Origin: Otis tarda
Lineage: Eukaryota > Chordata > Aves > Otidiformes > Otididae
Reading direction: 5' to 3'
Length of the DNA: 64,000 nt
Assembly: GCA_026413225.1 (NCBI GenBank)
Contig: CM048553.1
Coordinates: 135,872,190 to 135,936,189 of the forward strand
Under the pieces are notes generated by a model. The model searched no databases, was not told where the DNA came from, and was given only the letters and a program-made list of their open reading frames with translations. Position 1 is the first letter of the stretch; the number at the start of each line of letters is the position of its first letter. Below, one piece after another: positions 48,183 to 62,324 of the stretch. The translations under genes were made by a program, and so were the position numbers.

Positions 48183-51100
48183 TTTTAAGGATGAACAGTA
48201 GAAGGATCTAAAAAGGTCAGATTTCTCTCCTTCATTTACAAACACAATTTACCAGTTCTGCATGGTATCCCACCATTTCTTCCTCAGTTTGTCATAATAA
48301 AGTTTGAGATTATTGTACAGTTTATTTTCACTAAGGAGAAATGATAGTACCAGAAGACTGCATTTCCAAAATATACTGCTACCAAAAAAAAATTTTTAAA
48401 AAGTTTCTGTTGCTTTGACAGTAAGCTGGATAGTTGAAAGCTTTCTCTATTTGGCAGATCTGGGATAAGGTCTCCCCACAAGACATAGCTTTAGTGTTAG
48501 ACCTTTGTATCTTGATGTATCTCATTCTCCTGTAACAAGAAATCCTAATTTTTAATCAGTTGAGACTTTGAAGGTTTGTATCAGAAAATAGACTATTTAT
48601 AGGGCTTTGTACTGAACTAAAGTTTCTGCACTATTGCTGCCAAAAGGGCCCTTTACCATAGCAACATCCTCACAGAAAGCAGTCGTGCCAAAAACACTTC
48701 CCATAAATAAAACAGATAATTACATGAACTTGGTGTCCACAAACTTTGTTACAAAAATGATATTTCACAATATCAATGTCTGATCTACTCTCAAAAATTT
48801 AGTAGTGTGGGATTCTGTTTTCACCTTTCCACATTTCATATGTGACTGGTTATCTATTTCATTCTTTGTATTGTCGATGGCCTTGCTAATTTGGAGGAAA
48901 AGGTGCAGTCACTAGTCAGAAGACAAAATGCTGACAGGTTAAGGCAATAAAGCACATTACTATATTTCATGGTGGAGAAAATTACTTACCTGTAATTGTT
49001 GTTCAGCGAAACATTTGAACATTCATTTCCTAATGGTTTTCCTTGACAGTGACCTGGCGTCTCAGTGCCAGATAAAACAAAACTCTGGGCAGATTTTCTA
49101 ATAGCTTTTGTCTCTCTGCTTAACCCAAGTGGCCTTTTAGAATCTAGCCTGTGAAAAAGAGTCCTGAGAGTTTGAGGGAACAGTTAGGAATTATCTAGTG
49201 ATTAAGGAGAGAGGAATGTATGACTAGCATGCAGCTTTGTCATTTATTCATTCATCTTTATAGCAGTATGCTGATAAACACCTGGCCCTGAGAGCCCAGC
49301 AGCACTCTTTCTTTCTTTTTTTTTTTTCCCTGTTGTATATAATTCCTTGTCTTGCCATCTCATGGTCTGGAGTATAGGGACGAAAAGTTGGTTGTCTGTT
49401 CACAGCAATTCAGTGAGGTTTGGGTAATCTCCAGGTGGTCTTGAAGTTAGACCTCCATGTTTAATATATCCTCACAGTTCCCTGGGTTGTTCTTGACTCT
49501 CTTTTGTCACCCAAGAATGGGGAGTTTAAAAAGCAGAAGAAGTATGCAGTCCTCGGTAACCTGTAAGCCTTGTACCTTGTAAATCTTGCAGCTGAAAGGA
49601 AGGCAGCTTTGTGTGGGGTGTACAAAACACTAAGCAATCTAAGAGGCAGATTTCATTCTTTGATGCACAGTTGGGATCACACTTAATGCAAAATCATCTG
49701 TGTAGTGTAAGCATTGGGAGAGAAATGAGAGAAAGTTCCGAGTAGTTTGTGTATTCAGGTGAATTACATAGACTGACACATCTGCTGGTAGGACCAAGCT
49801 ATTAATGGGATTTTCACCACAGTCTAGAAAAGGATACACAGCATTTGTTTTATCCTGTCATTTGTTATGACCTTTTTTTTCTTGAACAATCTATGAACTA
49901 CCTAAGCCTCACTTTGAGAGCAAAATAATTGCATATCTTCTCTCCTGACTCACTGGATTTGTTTATTGGAATGGGATTAGGAACAGCTAGTGCTTGCTTT
50001 CAGAACAAGTTATATTCAAATGCTCCCAGTGCTGGCTGTAAACCTTGCTTGTGGGCTGTCCTTTGATCTCTGTCCTGTATGAACCAATTCAGCCTGTGGC
50101 CTGTAATGGCTTACCATGGAAACAAATACTGCAAGATTTGGGTGCATATTCCACAGCTGTACAAATCTCTAGTGTTTCTAGGATTTATCATTTGACATGA
50201 TAAAAGAGTTTGTCTCACAAATGGAAAAACCTGTGAGACTGGATAAATTTTCAGTCTCATGCAATAAACACTGTAAAATGCTATATTCTGTTTAATTTAT
50301 TAAAGAATTCTTCACAATACGAATGTGAACACATTTGATTGCAGCAGAACTGCCACTTTCAGGGTGACAGGCACTGGCTTTTAAAGGTAGATGTGTAGTT
50401 GCATCATGGGAAATGGAGAGCTGCTGTGAGGACCAGATTTGTCAGTGTCACAGATCAGTCACTATTGTGAAACACTTTTGAAAAATCTAAAATCACAGAT
50501 GGCCTGAACATTAAAAAATATGTTTTCTAGGTTCATTTCATGCCAGACACACAGAATAAGTAGAAAGTCACAGGTCATCCTTCTTTGTGGTTAAAATTAA
50601 ACCAGTTTTTTATACTATTTATATTGTTTAACTTAAAACTGTCTATCAGAAGCAGCCTGACATGATGTCCCGTACCAATATGGGAAGCTCCAAGCAAATA
50701 CCCTCTGTACATGGTTTTTACACTCTACTTTTGATATTCATTTTCTAATAATTTCTTAATCACAGCGGTTAACACAGGCGAGTGCAATTATTATTGGCTG
50801 CACAGATTGCTTTTAACAAAATTACATCCCTACTTATTATCATATTACCATAGTTACATTATTATTACAGAATAACCTTTACTTAATTACTAACCAAAGG
50901 CAATTATGGCAAATTATTTGAACATTCTAATTTAGTGAAAATATCTTCCCTTTATGAACAACAAAATCTCGTTATAGCCAGGTAATAGGATAACTCACAT
51001 ATATCAATGTGCACTTAATATATAGTTCATACAAATTCCTTAGGCCAGAATATTCCTTCCGTATTCCTGCATAACTAAATGGCCACAGTAAGGGTAACTT

Positions 51101-54100
51101 GAAGAGAAAATCTGATTCTCTTGAGTGGCTGTTAAATCTGCACTTTCTGTCATACTGCAATGATTATTTCAGCAATGCACAATACTTAATATGTGCTTAG
51201 TGTGTTGGATGAAGTATGAAGCATGTAGGCTGAGTTTTTCTTGAAGACGGGCTACAGACTGAAAATTTTCTCTGTAGTTCTGGAGATGCACAAAGTTTGG
51301 AGATGTTTACTATCTGAACTTTTTATATGGGATTTATCTTTAATTGTTGCACTTTGCTATTCAGCATGTGAAACAAATGTCAATCTCAGATCTGTTTCGG
51401 TAAGAGTAATTCCAACAGTATCTAGAAATTTTGCCTATAGAAAAGGAAAATAACTTATTTTGTACTACATCATATTATTTCAGGGTATACAATTGTGCAC
51501 ATTCTCCTAAGAATAGAACAGGATACATTCAGGCAGCTGTAGTATTAGGATTACATCAACATGCTATAGCTACAAATATATAAAAATAGATTATTCAAAA
51601 AATTCTAAATGTTGAACAGGAAGCAGGTAAGAGAAGTCTTTCTTAACTGTTGAATTAAGGGAAAATTTTAGAGAAAGCTAGGAAAACAGATCCCAGAATA
51701 ATGATATGTAAAGAAAGGCTTAAAAAGCAATGGTGGGTTTCATATGCAGGTTCACAAGCTCCACACTTGCAGGTGTTCATACTTGCTTTACGATATTCTG
51801 ACCCAGGGAGCAAGAGGGAATGTATTCAGGAGAACAATCTTGGCAAAGCCACAGAGATTTAGGAGAGAAAATATCTTCTATTATGCAATGGAAATAATAA
51901 TAATAAAAAAGACATTTAAACAGAGCCTAACTCAGAAGTGGGGAAGTTATAAATGCAACTGTTGTGTAGTTTGTGATGGCATTTTTTAAAATGTTGTACA
52001 TTATTTTATATGAGTTGCAACCTCTAAACCAGTAGTAAACAGAATAAGGATTGCTGTCAAACATATTTTGAGGCTGCAGTCCTATGGTTCTGAATCCCTC
52101 CTGAGTATTCAGCAAGTCAGGAAAATGAAAGTTACCGCTACCAAACCGGAGATGCACAGCTTGGCAGAGAGCTCCCGAGAACAACAGTTCTACTGCATGT
52201 AAGCAAATTATCTTTGCATCACTTCATGGTTTTTCTTGGTGTGGTCAGGATATATGAAATTTGTTGCATGTGCTTGCATAGACTTCAAGTGGGCAGTTCA
52301 GTTATTTTAACCTGGGCTGCCAGCAGTTTGTAAATCCCAAGTAGGTAGTGCTGGGTAGATCTCCCACCGAAGTCAGTGAGATTGGCATTTCTTCCTGAAG
52401 GAGGGAGGATCATTTACTTTTTAGTTTTCATGAGGGGGAGTATGTAAAAAAAGAGCAACATTTATAATCTGCAATAATTACTGTGCAGTATTTAAACAGT
52501 CTTCAGTTGCAGCTGTCTAACTGACAGGCAGTCTGAATACAGAATGATTGACATTCTTGAAGGTAAACATGCAGATTTATTATGCAAAAGGAAGCACTGC
52601 CTTGAGATAGCGATATAACATCCCGCACTGATGCTGTGTTGTATGTTATTATCTACAACCTTACAAGTAATTTGACTAAAAACAAGGACTTCTCTAAATA
52701 AGAACATGTAAGACATCCTTGTAGGCAGTGACAACATCTCTGAAAGATATCTTCCTAGACTTTTCTTATATTGCCAAAATTAATATGAGCAAAAAGATGG
52801 AATAAATGAAGCAAGTGCACAAGGCAATCTAGTCAAAGAGTAACAAGAAAAAGGACACTAGTTTCAGAAGAGAATTAATTCAACTTTTAGGCACGGAAAA
52901 TAATTCTTAATGATTACATGGTTTGCCACAGAGAGACTAGGGTTTTGCTTTTTTTTTCATTCTGAGAGTTACCCATTGGAAACCTCGAGGAGCTGTTCTT
53001 GAAGGAGGATACTCTCCACTGAGTCAAAGCAGAATTTTTTTTCCCTATTTATTCCCATTTTTAAAATTCCTAGTCTTTAATTTTATTCATTATAACAGTT
53101 TGCAGCATTAATCAACCAGTGATTTTTTCAGACTCTTATATTTTGTTAAGGAACTTCTATTAAAATCTTTTAAAATGTCTGAATAAATTGTAGCTACCTG
53201 GTTTACCTTAATCCTTTTATTCTTAAATCTTTAATTACTTACACAGGTGAAATACTAAAGCCAGAACCGAGATTTGTAATTTATTTCATGTGGGCTAGAC
53301 ATCCACACAATAGTCTTATCTTACCTAGTGGCAATAAAACTATGTTTTTAAAACATGAATAATTGCCTGGTTACTAGCCAGAAAAGTCCTTTTTATATCT
53401 AAACAAACGTTGCACATAGGGGAATTGGAACAATAGCTGAATACTGATCATGGCTGTTGCTAAATTTTCCCACAATTTTGATACCTGGAAATAAGAGCAT
53501 AGTTATTCAGACTCACTAAAGCTATAATAACATTAGTGTAACTTTTAAACCACTCAGTTTCCTTCCTTCACATAATTTAAAAACATTGTTTTAGGTGAGT
53601 AAATATTATCTGATTAAAGTAGTAGCTCTACTTTAAAATGTATGTATTTTGTATTTCCTATATATTTCATAAAAAATGCCACTTCCTCAATGCTTTAAGT
53701 GATATTACATAGGTATTGCACGAAAGCATATAAGAGTTTAAGGAAATACATTCTTTGTAGTTTATATGTTACATATATAAAAATGCAAATATATAAAAAT
53801 GTATCTGAATGAGAGAGCAAAGGTACAGAGAACACTTTGGGCACTAGAATTTGCTTCTGCCACTGAATTTTTAAGCCCAACTAATTCTTTACAATTCAAA
53901 AGGTAATCTGTTGGGCAAAGTAGGTACTGGTTATGAGAAGGCTATTGATTGTCTACTTGCTGTAACACACAGACATAAAATTCAAGGCACTAGTATATGT
54001 TAATTCCTTAGGAGTACACAAAAGATTTTCTGTAGGCTTTAATTTCTTTAAAGAAATAAAATTTTGATCTCTGGAAGGTGTTTCATCATGGTGTCTTCCT

Positions 54101-54379
54101 GTCTTGCTCTGTATCAATTTAGTTAAAGAACTGACACCAGTAAAAAAGAATTCTAAAAAATTCTGCTCAAGTTCTCTGACCAGAACTCATTCCTTCCCTT
54201 CCTTAAACCCTCTAATCTGCCTGTTTCCTGAAAATAATCTATTTTCTTTTTAAGACAATAAGTATTGACTAACACTAGACTTATTTACTGATGTCCTGAC
54301 TGTTTCCTGAAACTAAAAAGCCCATACTATGGAACTGAGGAATCTTAATTCCTAGCCTTATAAGTATTATAAGAAATGC

Positions 54380-54790
54380 ATCGCTCTTCTATAGGCAGTG
54401 AGGCACTCACTCACTCCCCTTCTCAGTTGGCTGGGGGAGAGAATTGGAAGGGTAAAAGTGAGAAAACTCATGGGTAGAGATAAAGACAGTTTAATAGTTA
54501 TAAAAAAAAAAAAAGTAGCAAAAGCCAAACCAAAAACAACAAAGAGGAAAAGAAACAAACTAAAAAAAAATGACGTGATGCAAAATACCCCACAATTGCT
54601 CACCACCAACTGACTGATACTCAGCAAGTCCCTGAGCAATGGCAACCCTGGCCAACTTGCCTTCTCCCTGTAGTTTTATTACTGAGCACAATATCACACA
54701 GTGTGGGATGTCCCTTTGGACAGTTGGGGTCAGCTGTCCCGGTTGTCTCCCCTCATAGCTTCTTGTGCATGACCAGCCTGTTTGCTTAAC
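54380..54790 (-). mobile_element. ERV LTR fragment, minus strand
   Basis: The plus strand shows cactcactcactccccttctc, then gggggagagaattggaaggg, a degraded actcatgggtagagataaa, and gacagtttaatag. Next come an A-rich block (54500-54575), attgctcaccaccaactgac, the cagcaagtccctgagcaatg block, tgggatgtccctttggacag, ttggggtcagctgtcccgg and agcttcttgtgcatgaccag. These match in order the reverse complement of a common avian ERV LTR. The sense strand is therefore minus, with the polyadenylation region near 54485-54500. Both ends are eroded and I see no internal retroviral region next to it. Confidence 0.8.
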
Positions 54791-56937
54791 TCGCAAAGAA
54801 GTGATACAGATGCAAGTTTAGTTTCACAATAACTTTTTAATGGGAAAATTGTGATGAATAAAATTTACTTTTATATTCTAAATTAAAGAGCACTTTAAGA
54901 TCAATATTATTAAATGTGCTTTTTAGCTACAATTTCCCTTTAGGTTACCAGATAATATCTTTTTTTTTTTTTTTTTAAAGGAGAAAAGAGCGAAGAGCCA
55001 TTATAAAGTAAAAGAAGCTGAGACAGGAGGGAAATTTCTATTTAATGGGCAGAGGAGACATTGGTCGATAAGTACTAACACATGCAAAACCACGTACTTT
55101 ATGTTTGAACTCCCTAGCAAAGGTGTTGTAACTAAATGTTATTGCAATAGTCCACTGCTTTGTTGCTGCTGTTGGGAGTCAAATAATGATAAAAATAAAT
55201 GGGTTCTTTTTTCTGTAAAGAGCCTTAATAATCTCTCTCATGGCAGACACTTAAACATTCACTTTAAATTCTATAACCTGTGTTATACAATTTTCTCTCT
55301 AGCAAATGGCTGAGTTCCTGCTCAATAGCATTTAAAACACCTGAAAGAGCTTTTCAGTTTAAATATCTAAAATTATTTTACTTCCTGGGATGTTAAATAT
55401 CTGTGGCTTAAAAGCACTAAAGTTTATTTGGATCATTTGTTAAAGAGAAGCACTGTTTGGAGAATCTGGAAACTGCCCAAGCTAAGACTGTATGACCAGT
55501 TTGCAATGTTTGTTGTCACTGTGGAGTTGCTTTAGCTGAGTGTTTCATGAAGACTAAAGCTGGCAAAGCCAATAGTGAATGAAGTGACTACAAAGTTAAT
55601 ACTGCAAAAATGACTGATGATTTAAACATTAGAATTGATGGAACAAGTTTGAGAGACCTTAATTACTATGCCAAGTAAGTAAGCTGTACGGCTTGTGTAA
55701 CATAACAACGAGTTTTGCAAAAGGCATAAATACTTGCACCTACATTTATGACAAGATACCATAAGATTTTATGATAGCATAAATGATACAGTGCATAGCC
55801 ACACACTTGCAAGGTAATGTCACATAAATAGTAGCTGTACTGAAATTGTTAGACTTAGTACAAAGTGTAGTGTCTTTAACTGGAAAAAGGTAGTTAAAAC
55901 AGCATAAACCACTAAGGTTGAAATAATGGCTCTTTGAAGTTGAATTTAACTCCAGGAGAATAAATTAACTTATTAGACATCGCTGTGATTAATAGTGACA
56001 AATTAAAATAACTTTGAACTCCCCAAATGGTTATTTTGCAAACCTATTCAAAGAACAGCCAAAGAGTATAAGGTAGTGTACAAAATTATGAAGCTTATTC
56101 CTGACATAAATGTTCAGCTTTCTGATGCAGAACTGAAAGATCTCTGCACACATACCATCAAGTAATACCAGGAAAAAGGAAGCACAAGTAGCAGGTATAT
56201 CTATCACTGAGACTTTATTATCAGGTTATAAAATAATAATATGTTGATTTTACAGGTGCTGAAACAGTTATATTTTGTTTCTTTTGTGTATGATATCATC
56301 TGTTAGAGTTATACTTCTGCAAAAAAAAAAAAACATTATTCTCTTTCCAAAAACAGAACTGAAGATGCTATAGAAGGCAGATTTCATATTCTTTAAGAGG
56401 AAAAAATGGAAAGGAATGTCTTTGTAGTGTAGGCTAGACATAAAATTTAAGTCATAATTCTGTTAGGCTGCATAAAAGAAATTTGCAAGAATCCTTACTG
56501 TCCTTGGTCCTCTCGGAGAACTTGCTAATTCAGATCAGTTGACGACTAGCAACAGGAAATACTGCTCAGATTTCTGAATTCTGACAAGCAAAGTTGGGTG
56601 ACTCACTGATGGAGCGTGAGCTCGATAGTTTTGTTTTCCTGTTCTATTTTGTGACACTGTTTCCACTACCAATTATGCTATAAAAAGAATTTTTATTTTT
56701 TCCCCTAGATATTTCCTGCTAGTTCAAATGAAATTTGGAAGAGCTATCTTGGTTTTTTTTTTTATGAGATAATAATGTGCTATTAAATCCCTGCAGATCA
56801 GATACTGTTAGGTGGTTTGGTTATTTTTTTGCAGATACTTTATTTTCTATAAAAATCTTCCAAAGGTTTCCTATAAATTCTTCACCACAGCTACAATATC
56901 GAGAAAGACTTTTTTTTTTTTGCATTGTACATGGAAG
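54791..56937. other. AT-rich sequence without recognised gene
   Basis: No gene recognised. A T run of 16 lies at 54961-54976, an A run at 56321-56333, and T runs near 56753 and 56911. Confidence 0.5.
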
Positions 56938-57060
56938 ACCATCGTTTTGATGATGTATAACTTCAAGTGTCACTGCCTTTATAGTGAATACCACTAAGCA
57001 ACATTGCTCAAGTGATGGATAACACAAAGAGCCATTGCTTTGGTGATGTATTCTAGTAAG
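56938..57060. repeat. Four-copy 31-bp minisatellite (degenerate)
   Basis: Four head-to-tail units at 56938-56967 (30 bp), 56968-56998, 56999-57029 and 57030-57060 (31 bp each). Shared positions are a cat/cact start followed by tg or cg, a central gatg or gtgaa, ata or tat, and a closing a-a-g. The units are diverged (for example accatcgttttgatgatgta versus agccattgctttggtgatgt), so the array is old. A frame on the minus strand across it (56821-57099) has no domain. Confidence 0.75.
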
Positions 57061-60000
57061 GGGACAATCCTCATGTAAAAAAAAACATAATAAAAGCAAG
57101 TTGGTTGGAGTTATCTATCATCACAGCAATAATTATAAAAGCTGTATACCCTACTGGTAGCATTGGTCTGACAGTACAAAATACAAAATGGAATCTCTTT
57201 ACAGATGTGGCATGGATCACATTTATTGCATAAAATAAGGATGAAATGAGAAAATCTAATCCTCGTTTCTTTATTTTGCTCTGATTTTGAAAGCAAGTCT
57301 CTCCTGAAACAATAGAGCTGTAAAAATTAGATTGCATTGGTTAATAACTCTGCTGCCTCTGTCTCCAAAATTAAGCACTGTCTGGAACATGCAAATAAAT
57401 CATGCTTTCTGTAGATAAAATGACACTGCTTGTCTAGCTACAGAATATATTTCACTGTGACAATATGTAGAATATGGCAGGTTTTCTGTTGTTATCAATG
57501 GCTGCACTATGCGGTAGTGATGGTGTAATGGACTTGTAGCTTCAGCCATGGGACCTTGTTAGATCATAAAGATGCATTTAGTATTTATATAGAATATTTT
57601 GATGAATGTTTGCAATAATGTGTTTAAAGATATTATACAAATCAAAATGTGAAACTCAGGATAGAGGTGCTTGCGTTACAGTACTGCTATGTAATTAACA
57701 GGCAGACTGAATTAAGATGTGAGCAGGCAGGAACTATATTTGCATAATGATATGGTGATAATGAAAAGGACAGATGTAAAGTCATAGCTCATGACTCGAG
57801 TGATAGTCATGAAAATCGGTTTCTTGATGCAGTATTCACATTTGAGAAAGAATGAGGAACTTAGTTGAGAATTACCCTATAAATCTTGGTCATTGGGACT
57901 TCTATGTTGTGTCAGATGGGGTGCTTTATTGATTTTTCTAATAGCTAATTCAGAACTATTATGTGGTGTAACATAGTGGCAAAAACTGCTGATCATAAAG
58001 AAGTGTGACAGAAAAAAGCTGATTTTAACGACTTGCTGTCACATTATGCCTTGCAGACTAAGGTTTTTTTTTACACCCAGATGCAATCATTTCCAGTTCT
58101 TAAATGAGACTAAATAACATTTTCAGTCTAATCTGGTTCTATGACCTCAAAATAAACAGTAATTTTTTTTTATACTAAGTCGAATAGGCTTGTTCAAATA
58201 ATATGTGCCTAGTGTGGGTTTTAACCTTTGTCTTTCAGAAGACGGGTCAAGAAAGCAACACATTATTTCCTTATACACATCAATATGCTCTGTTACAAGA
58301 GCTTCCATGTTGCTTCCAGGTACCTTTGAGACAAATACATTTGGTATTTCCAATTCAGAGGATTATTTCTGCGAGCACGAAATCAAAGACAGATCTTCTA
58401 TCAACTTCACTAGACAAGATGATAAGGCCCAAAAGGACTTATGCAAATACAGTGTTGTAAAAATACCAAGATCTATGATGAAGCATTCAGTAATTTATGG
58501 CTGATGGGGCTGATTGTGGACTGTAGATTAACAGTTCAGACCATAGATATGGACCATAGATTAACAGTTTCATATATTTTATTACATAATTCTTGATATA
58601 AAATCTAGAACCCACCACAGAAATCCTCAGGTAATTTCAGTCAGGTGACTTCAGTGTTAGAAATGCTGAGAAAATAATGGAAATTGTGGAGAGAAGAATG
58701 AATGAATCTTCATGCTGATGGGATTGGCTTGCATGGAAAAGTGAAATTTTTGTCTTCCTGAGAAAAGATTAATGAAGAGCTACAAACTTTTTGAAGAACT
58801 AGAATGATAAAGAAGACAAAGAAGTATGACACATGAGATCTAAACTGCAGCAGTGAGTGGAATTGAGGTAAAGCTTCTTCAGGTTGACAGATTGATGGCC
58901 AGATGCGGAAATGCTACTGGCACTAACCGATGCCGTAGTTGTACCTATGATTTACACAATCAGAGAGGCACAGTTAATTTAAAAAAAACCAAACAAACAA
59001 TGCAGGCTGTTTTATACTCACAAATAATCTTTTTTTTTTTTATCATCACAGCCACTAATCAATGCTGTTTAGCAAGCTTGGTTGTTTAAAAAAAAATGAA
59101 GTGAATGACGCAAGGCATCGCTTTCCTTAGCAAGAGCTTCTTGTTCCATCTCTTATATTCTAAGGCTTGGTGCAGTGAAATAGCAGAAATTTTCTGAGGC
59201 AGAAACAGCTTCTAGAGCACATTAATCCAACAAAGATAGAGATGGGGGTGAGTACTTCACATATACTGCCAGACATAATAGTCAGCATATCAAGCCATGA
59301 GATTACAAAGTGCTTTCTCTCTCTGGGACATGTTGTAGCTCTTGAAACTGGACGAAATGGTTGATCTAAAGGATCCTTTAATGATCATCTAAAGGATGAT
59401 GAAAAAAATAATTCCTATCATGCCATATTGTAAAGACATAGATTACAAAGATTTTGGAAAGTTGTTCTTCTGCCTTGAATCATTCACAATTAATTGAAAC
59501 AGAGAGTTTCAAATTTCTTCAGTATGAAATGATGTCACCAAAAGTATTTTAAAATCCTAGAATGCTTACTACTTGGTCCGAGCCTCATAACATCATAAAC
59601 ATTTGTAATTACTTCTGCTCAGCATGTATACGTCTAAGTAACCTGACTGGGTACTTCAGATTTTGACATTACCCAGAAAAAAAAAACTAAGTAGCAACTG
59701 CATCAAGTTAGTTAAAAGTACTTTTTAAAGTGTTCTTAATTTTTACTGCATACAAATTATTTATAGATGCCTGTCATACAATTTACAAGCTAAAATAAAT
59801 TACCTGAAATCAGATTTTCTTAAAAAAAGAGAAAACACATATATATATTTTAGTGTTTAGCTTATAATGTCACTTTTTTCCTTGCACTTTTGCCTGTAAT
59901 AGACATTTAAACATTAAAAAAAACCACATTCATCTAGGTATAAAATATTGCAGTGATTACATTGCAGCACTATTAATTTATATTAAATTATTTAAGATAA

Positions 60001-62324
60001 TTTTTTTTAGTGGAATTTACCAAATTACATTCTTACTTTATAGAAAATCTACTATGGCCCAGCTACTATGGCTTATACAGAAATGATGGACTATCAGATT
60101 TTAAGAAATCATAGGCTTTTGAGTGTTTGCTTAGGGCAGTATTTGTTAATCTCAATTAAAAGTAAGAAAGGCAAAATTTCTTAGAGGTTCCACAAGGGCT
60201 ATTTATGCTGTAGGTAATTTTTGTAAGTTTATTTTATTTTTGTATGTTTTTTGTTACAAATGTATTATATTTGCATTCTTACATTTGCTACTGTAAATAA
60301 ATTTTTTTTAGAAGAGAATACAGCCAAGTGTACCTAGTAAGTCTATCTGAAACAGCTTGAGAAATTAAACTCTTTTTTTTTTTTATTCCAGTGGTTGGAA
60401 ACCAAGGTTTTTATGCAATACTTGACATTTCTTGTAGACATTAAAGAAGACTTTATGCAAGGACGTTGGGAGAAAACTTTGCTTCTGATGGAGATATCTC
60501 CTCAGTCTACACAGGGCTTAGTAAACAATTTATCTAGTTACGTATGAGTTATAGCAAAAACAGATAAATTGAAAGTTACTTACTACTCCTGTAAATATCT
60601 TGTGTCCAATGCAAGAGTACGGAAATATATTAGGCTCAAATGTTGTTTAAAAAAGTGACTGCACTACATCAGGTTGATTATTAATTGGTTTGTATGACTT
60701 CAAGGGATCCACTTAGATATTGAGAACCTTTCTTTGACCTAAGGAATGTGGTGATATGCAGTTACATCAACACAAATACATAATAACTATTGTTTTAATG
60801 AGTATTATGAAGTAATGTCATATTATATACACTTGCTCCAATTGTCTGCAGCATCAGAATTTTATTTCCTACCAGCCTCATACAGGCTGCTTTATAAACA
60901 TAAGGTGGTGATCTCTCAATATTTTTTTATCAGCTCTTCCAAGGGGAAAAATTCATCAAGGCTTTATATAAAAAAGGTACTTTAAACTTGTATTTTGTTC
61001 AGTCATATTTAAACAATTTTTCCATCTGTAAAATTGAACATAATACTTCTGACTTTGAAATATCAAGGTACAAAATTTCGGTATAAAAGCTTTTCATTAC
61101 CCTTGAAAATAAGTCATCAAATATCTAGCTGCTGTATCTGGCCAATGGCTTCTTAAGAAGTCTTTGTGTTAACCTGTTTTAGACAGATATTTTAATTAAA
61201 ATTTATTTTTAATTATGTGTAGAATTTATTTTTACCAGTTTAATTAGAACTTCTAGTATCTTACAAGACACCTAACCCAATAATTTCAGGATTTCTGGTT
61301 TTGTATTTTCTATTTAATTCTCAATAAAAAAAAAGAGGGTTAATGGTATTTACTTATGTAGTTACTTAGTGTAATGGGTTACATGAAGCATATGTCTACA
61401 TATTTAAGCTTAATCTCTGTTTCTCATTTAACAGAGACTACTACTATATTGTAGCCTGTTCATTCTGACAAATAATATGCCTCCTACTTAACCACTGGTT
61501 GAAGTCTTGTATGTGTAAACATGAATGATTAACTGAGCACCCAGCAATTACTGGGTGGGTAATACAGAGATGATTTGTGGAAATTGGAATTGCCTGTCCT
61601 TGTTGTTGTGTAGTCTGAATAGCTCTTACTGACTTTTGGAGGTTTGGGAAGTTGTTTGATTTTGTGTGTATGGCCTTGTCACTTACAGGGAGTTTACATC
61701 AACCTGCTGGAACTGATGCTGTTAAGCTTTCCTTCAAAATGAGTTAAGCATTATTGTCACTCACATCTTGTCTCATCAAAACAAACAACAAATGAATTCT
61801 AAATGCCTTCAGGACTGAGACTTAATGTGTCACAGAAGGAGACATTGAAATTTCTTGATGCCATCTCACTAAAATAAAACATCTGACCTTGAGAAGAATG
61901 GTGAGGAGATAAGATTAATTCTCTTTTACTTTTTACCCAGTCTATTCAAAATTAGATCCTCTTTACAGATTGCAGGCACTATTCCAATTTTTTGTTAGCT
62001 TTTTTTTTTTTTTTGTAAAGCCCTTCTTTGTATGTTTGATGATAGTCTAGATGTGACCTTTTTTTTTGTCACATTGGGTGAAATGTCATGTCATTCACCC
62101 TATTCAGCAAATATAAGTTGTACATTACTTATTTAGATGATGATGATTGCTGATTTTCTGAGCCCATTTATTTTAGGACTCATCCGTAGTTTTACCACCA
62201 TTTACTCACAGAAGATTTGTTTGACTGCTGCCAAGTAAAATTGCAAACTCCCCAGCTGAAAACCTAAAAAAAATAATAAATGAGATTATAGATGATAGAA
62301 TGTATGGACTGTATTAATTTCCTG
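57061..62324. other. Long AT-rich stretch without supported gene
   Basis: No gene I can support. 58203-58504 is open in two overlapping plus-strand frames (85 and 99 codons) behind an acceptor-like string, discussed in the findings. 58518-58569 holds a 33-bp-spaced duplication (ggactgtagattaacagtt and ggaccatagattaacagtt). 59367-59380 is a perfect 14-bp palindrome. T-rich runs occur at 59030-59041, 60371-60384 and 62000-62015. Confidence 0.5.
58518..58569. repeat. Short direct duplication, 33-bp period
   Basis: ggactgtagattaacagtt (58518-58536) recurs as ggaccatagattaacagtt (58551-58569) with two changes. Confidence 0.85.

Larger units (their letters stand above)
43456..54379. other. Long stretch without recognised gene
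   Basis: About 11 kb with no gene I can support. 43920-44260 is richer in GC and CpG than its surroundings but shows no domain or family I recognise. Small hairpins occur at 46511-46532 and 48159-48182. An aataataataataa patch lies near 51894. T or A runs occur at 47559-47571 and 49317-49327. The region at 48985-49010 carries a strong splice-donor-like string on the minus strand. Confidence 0.5.
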
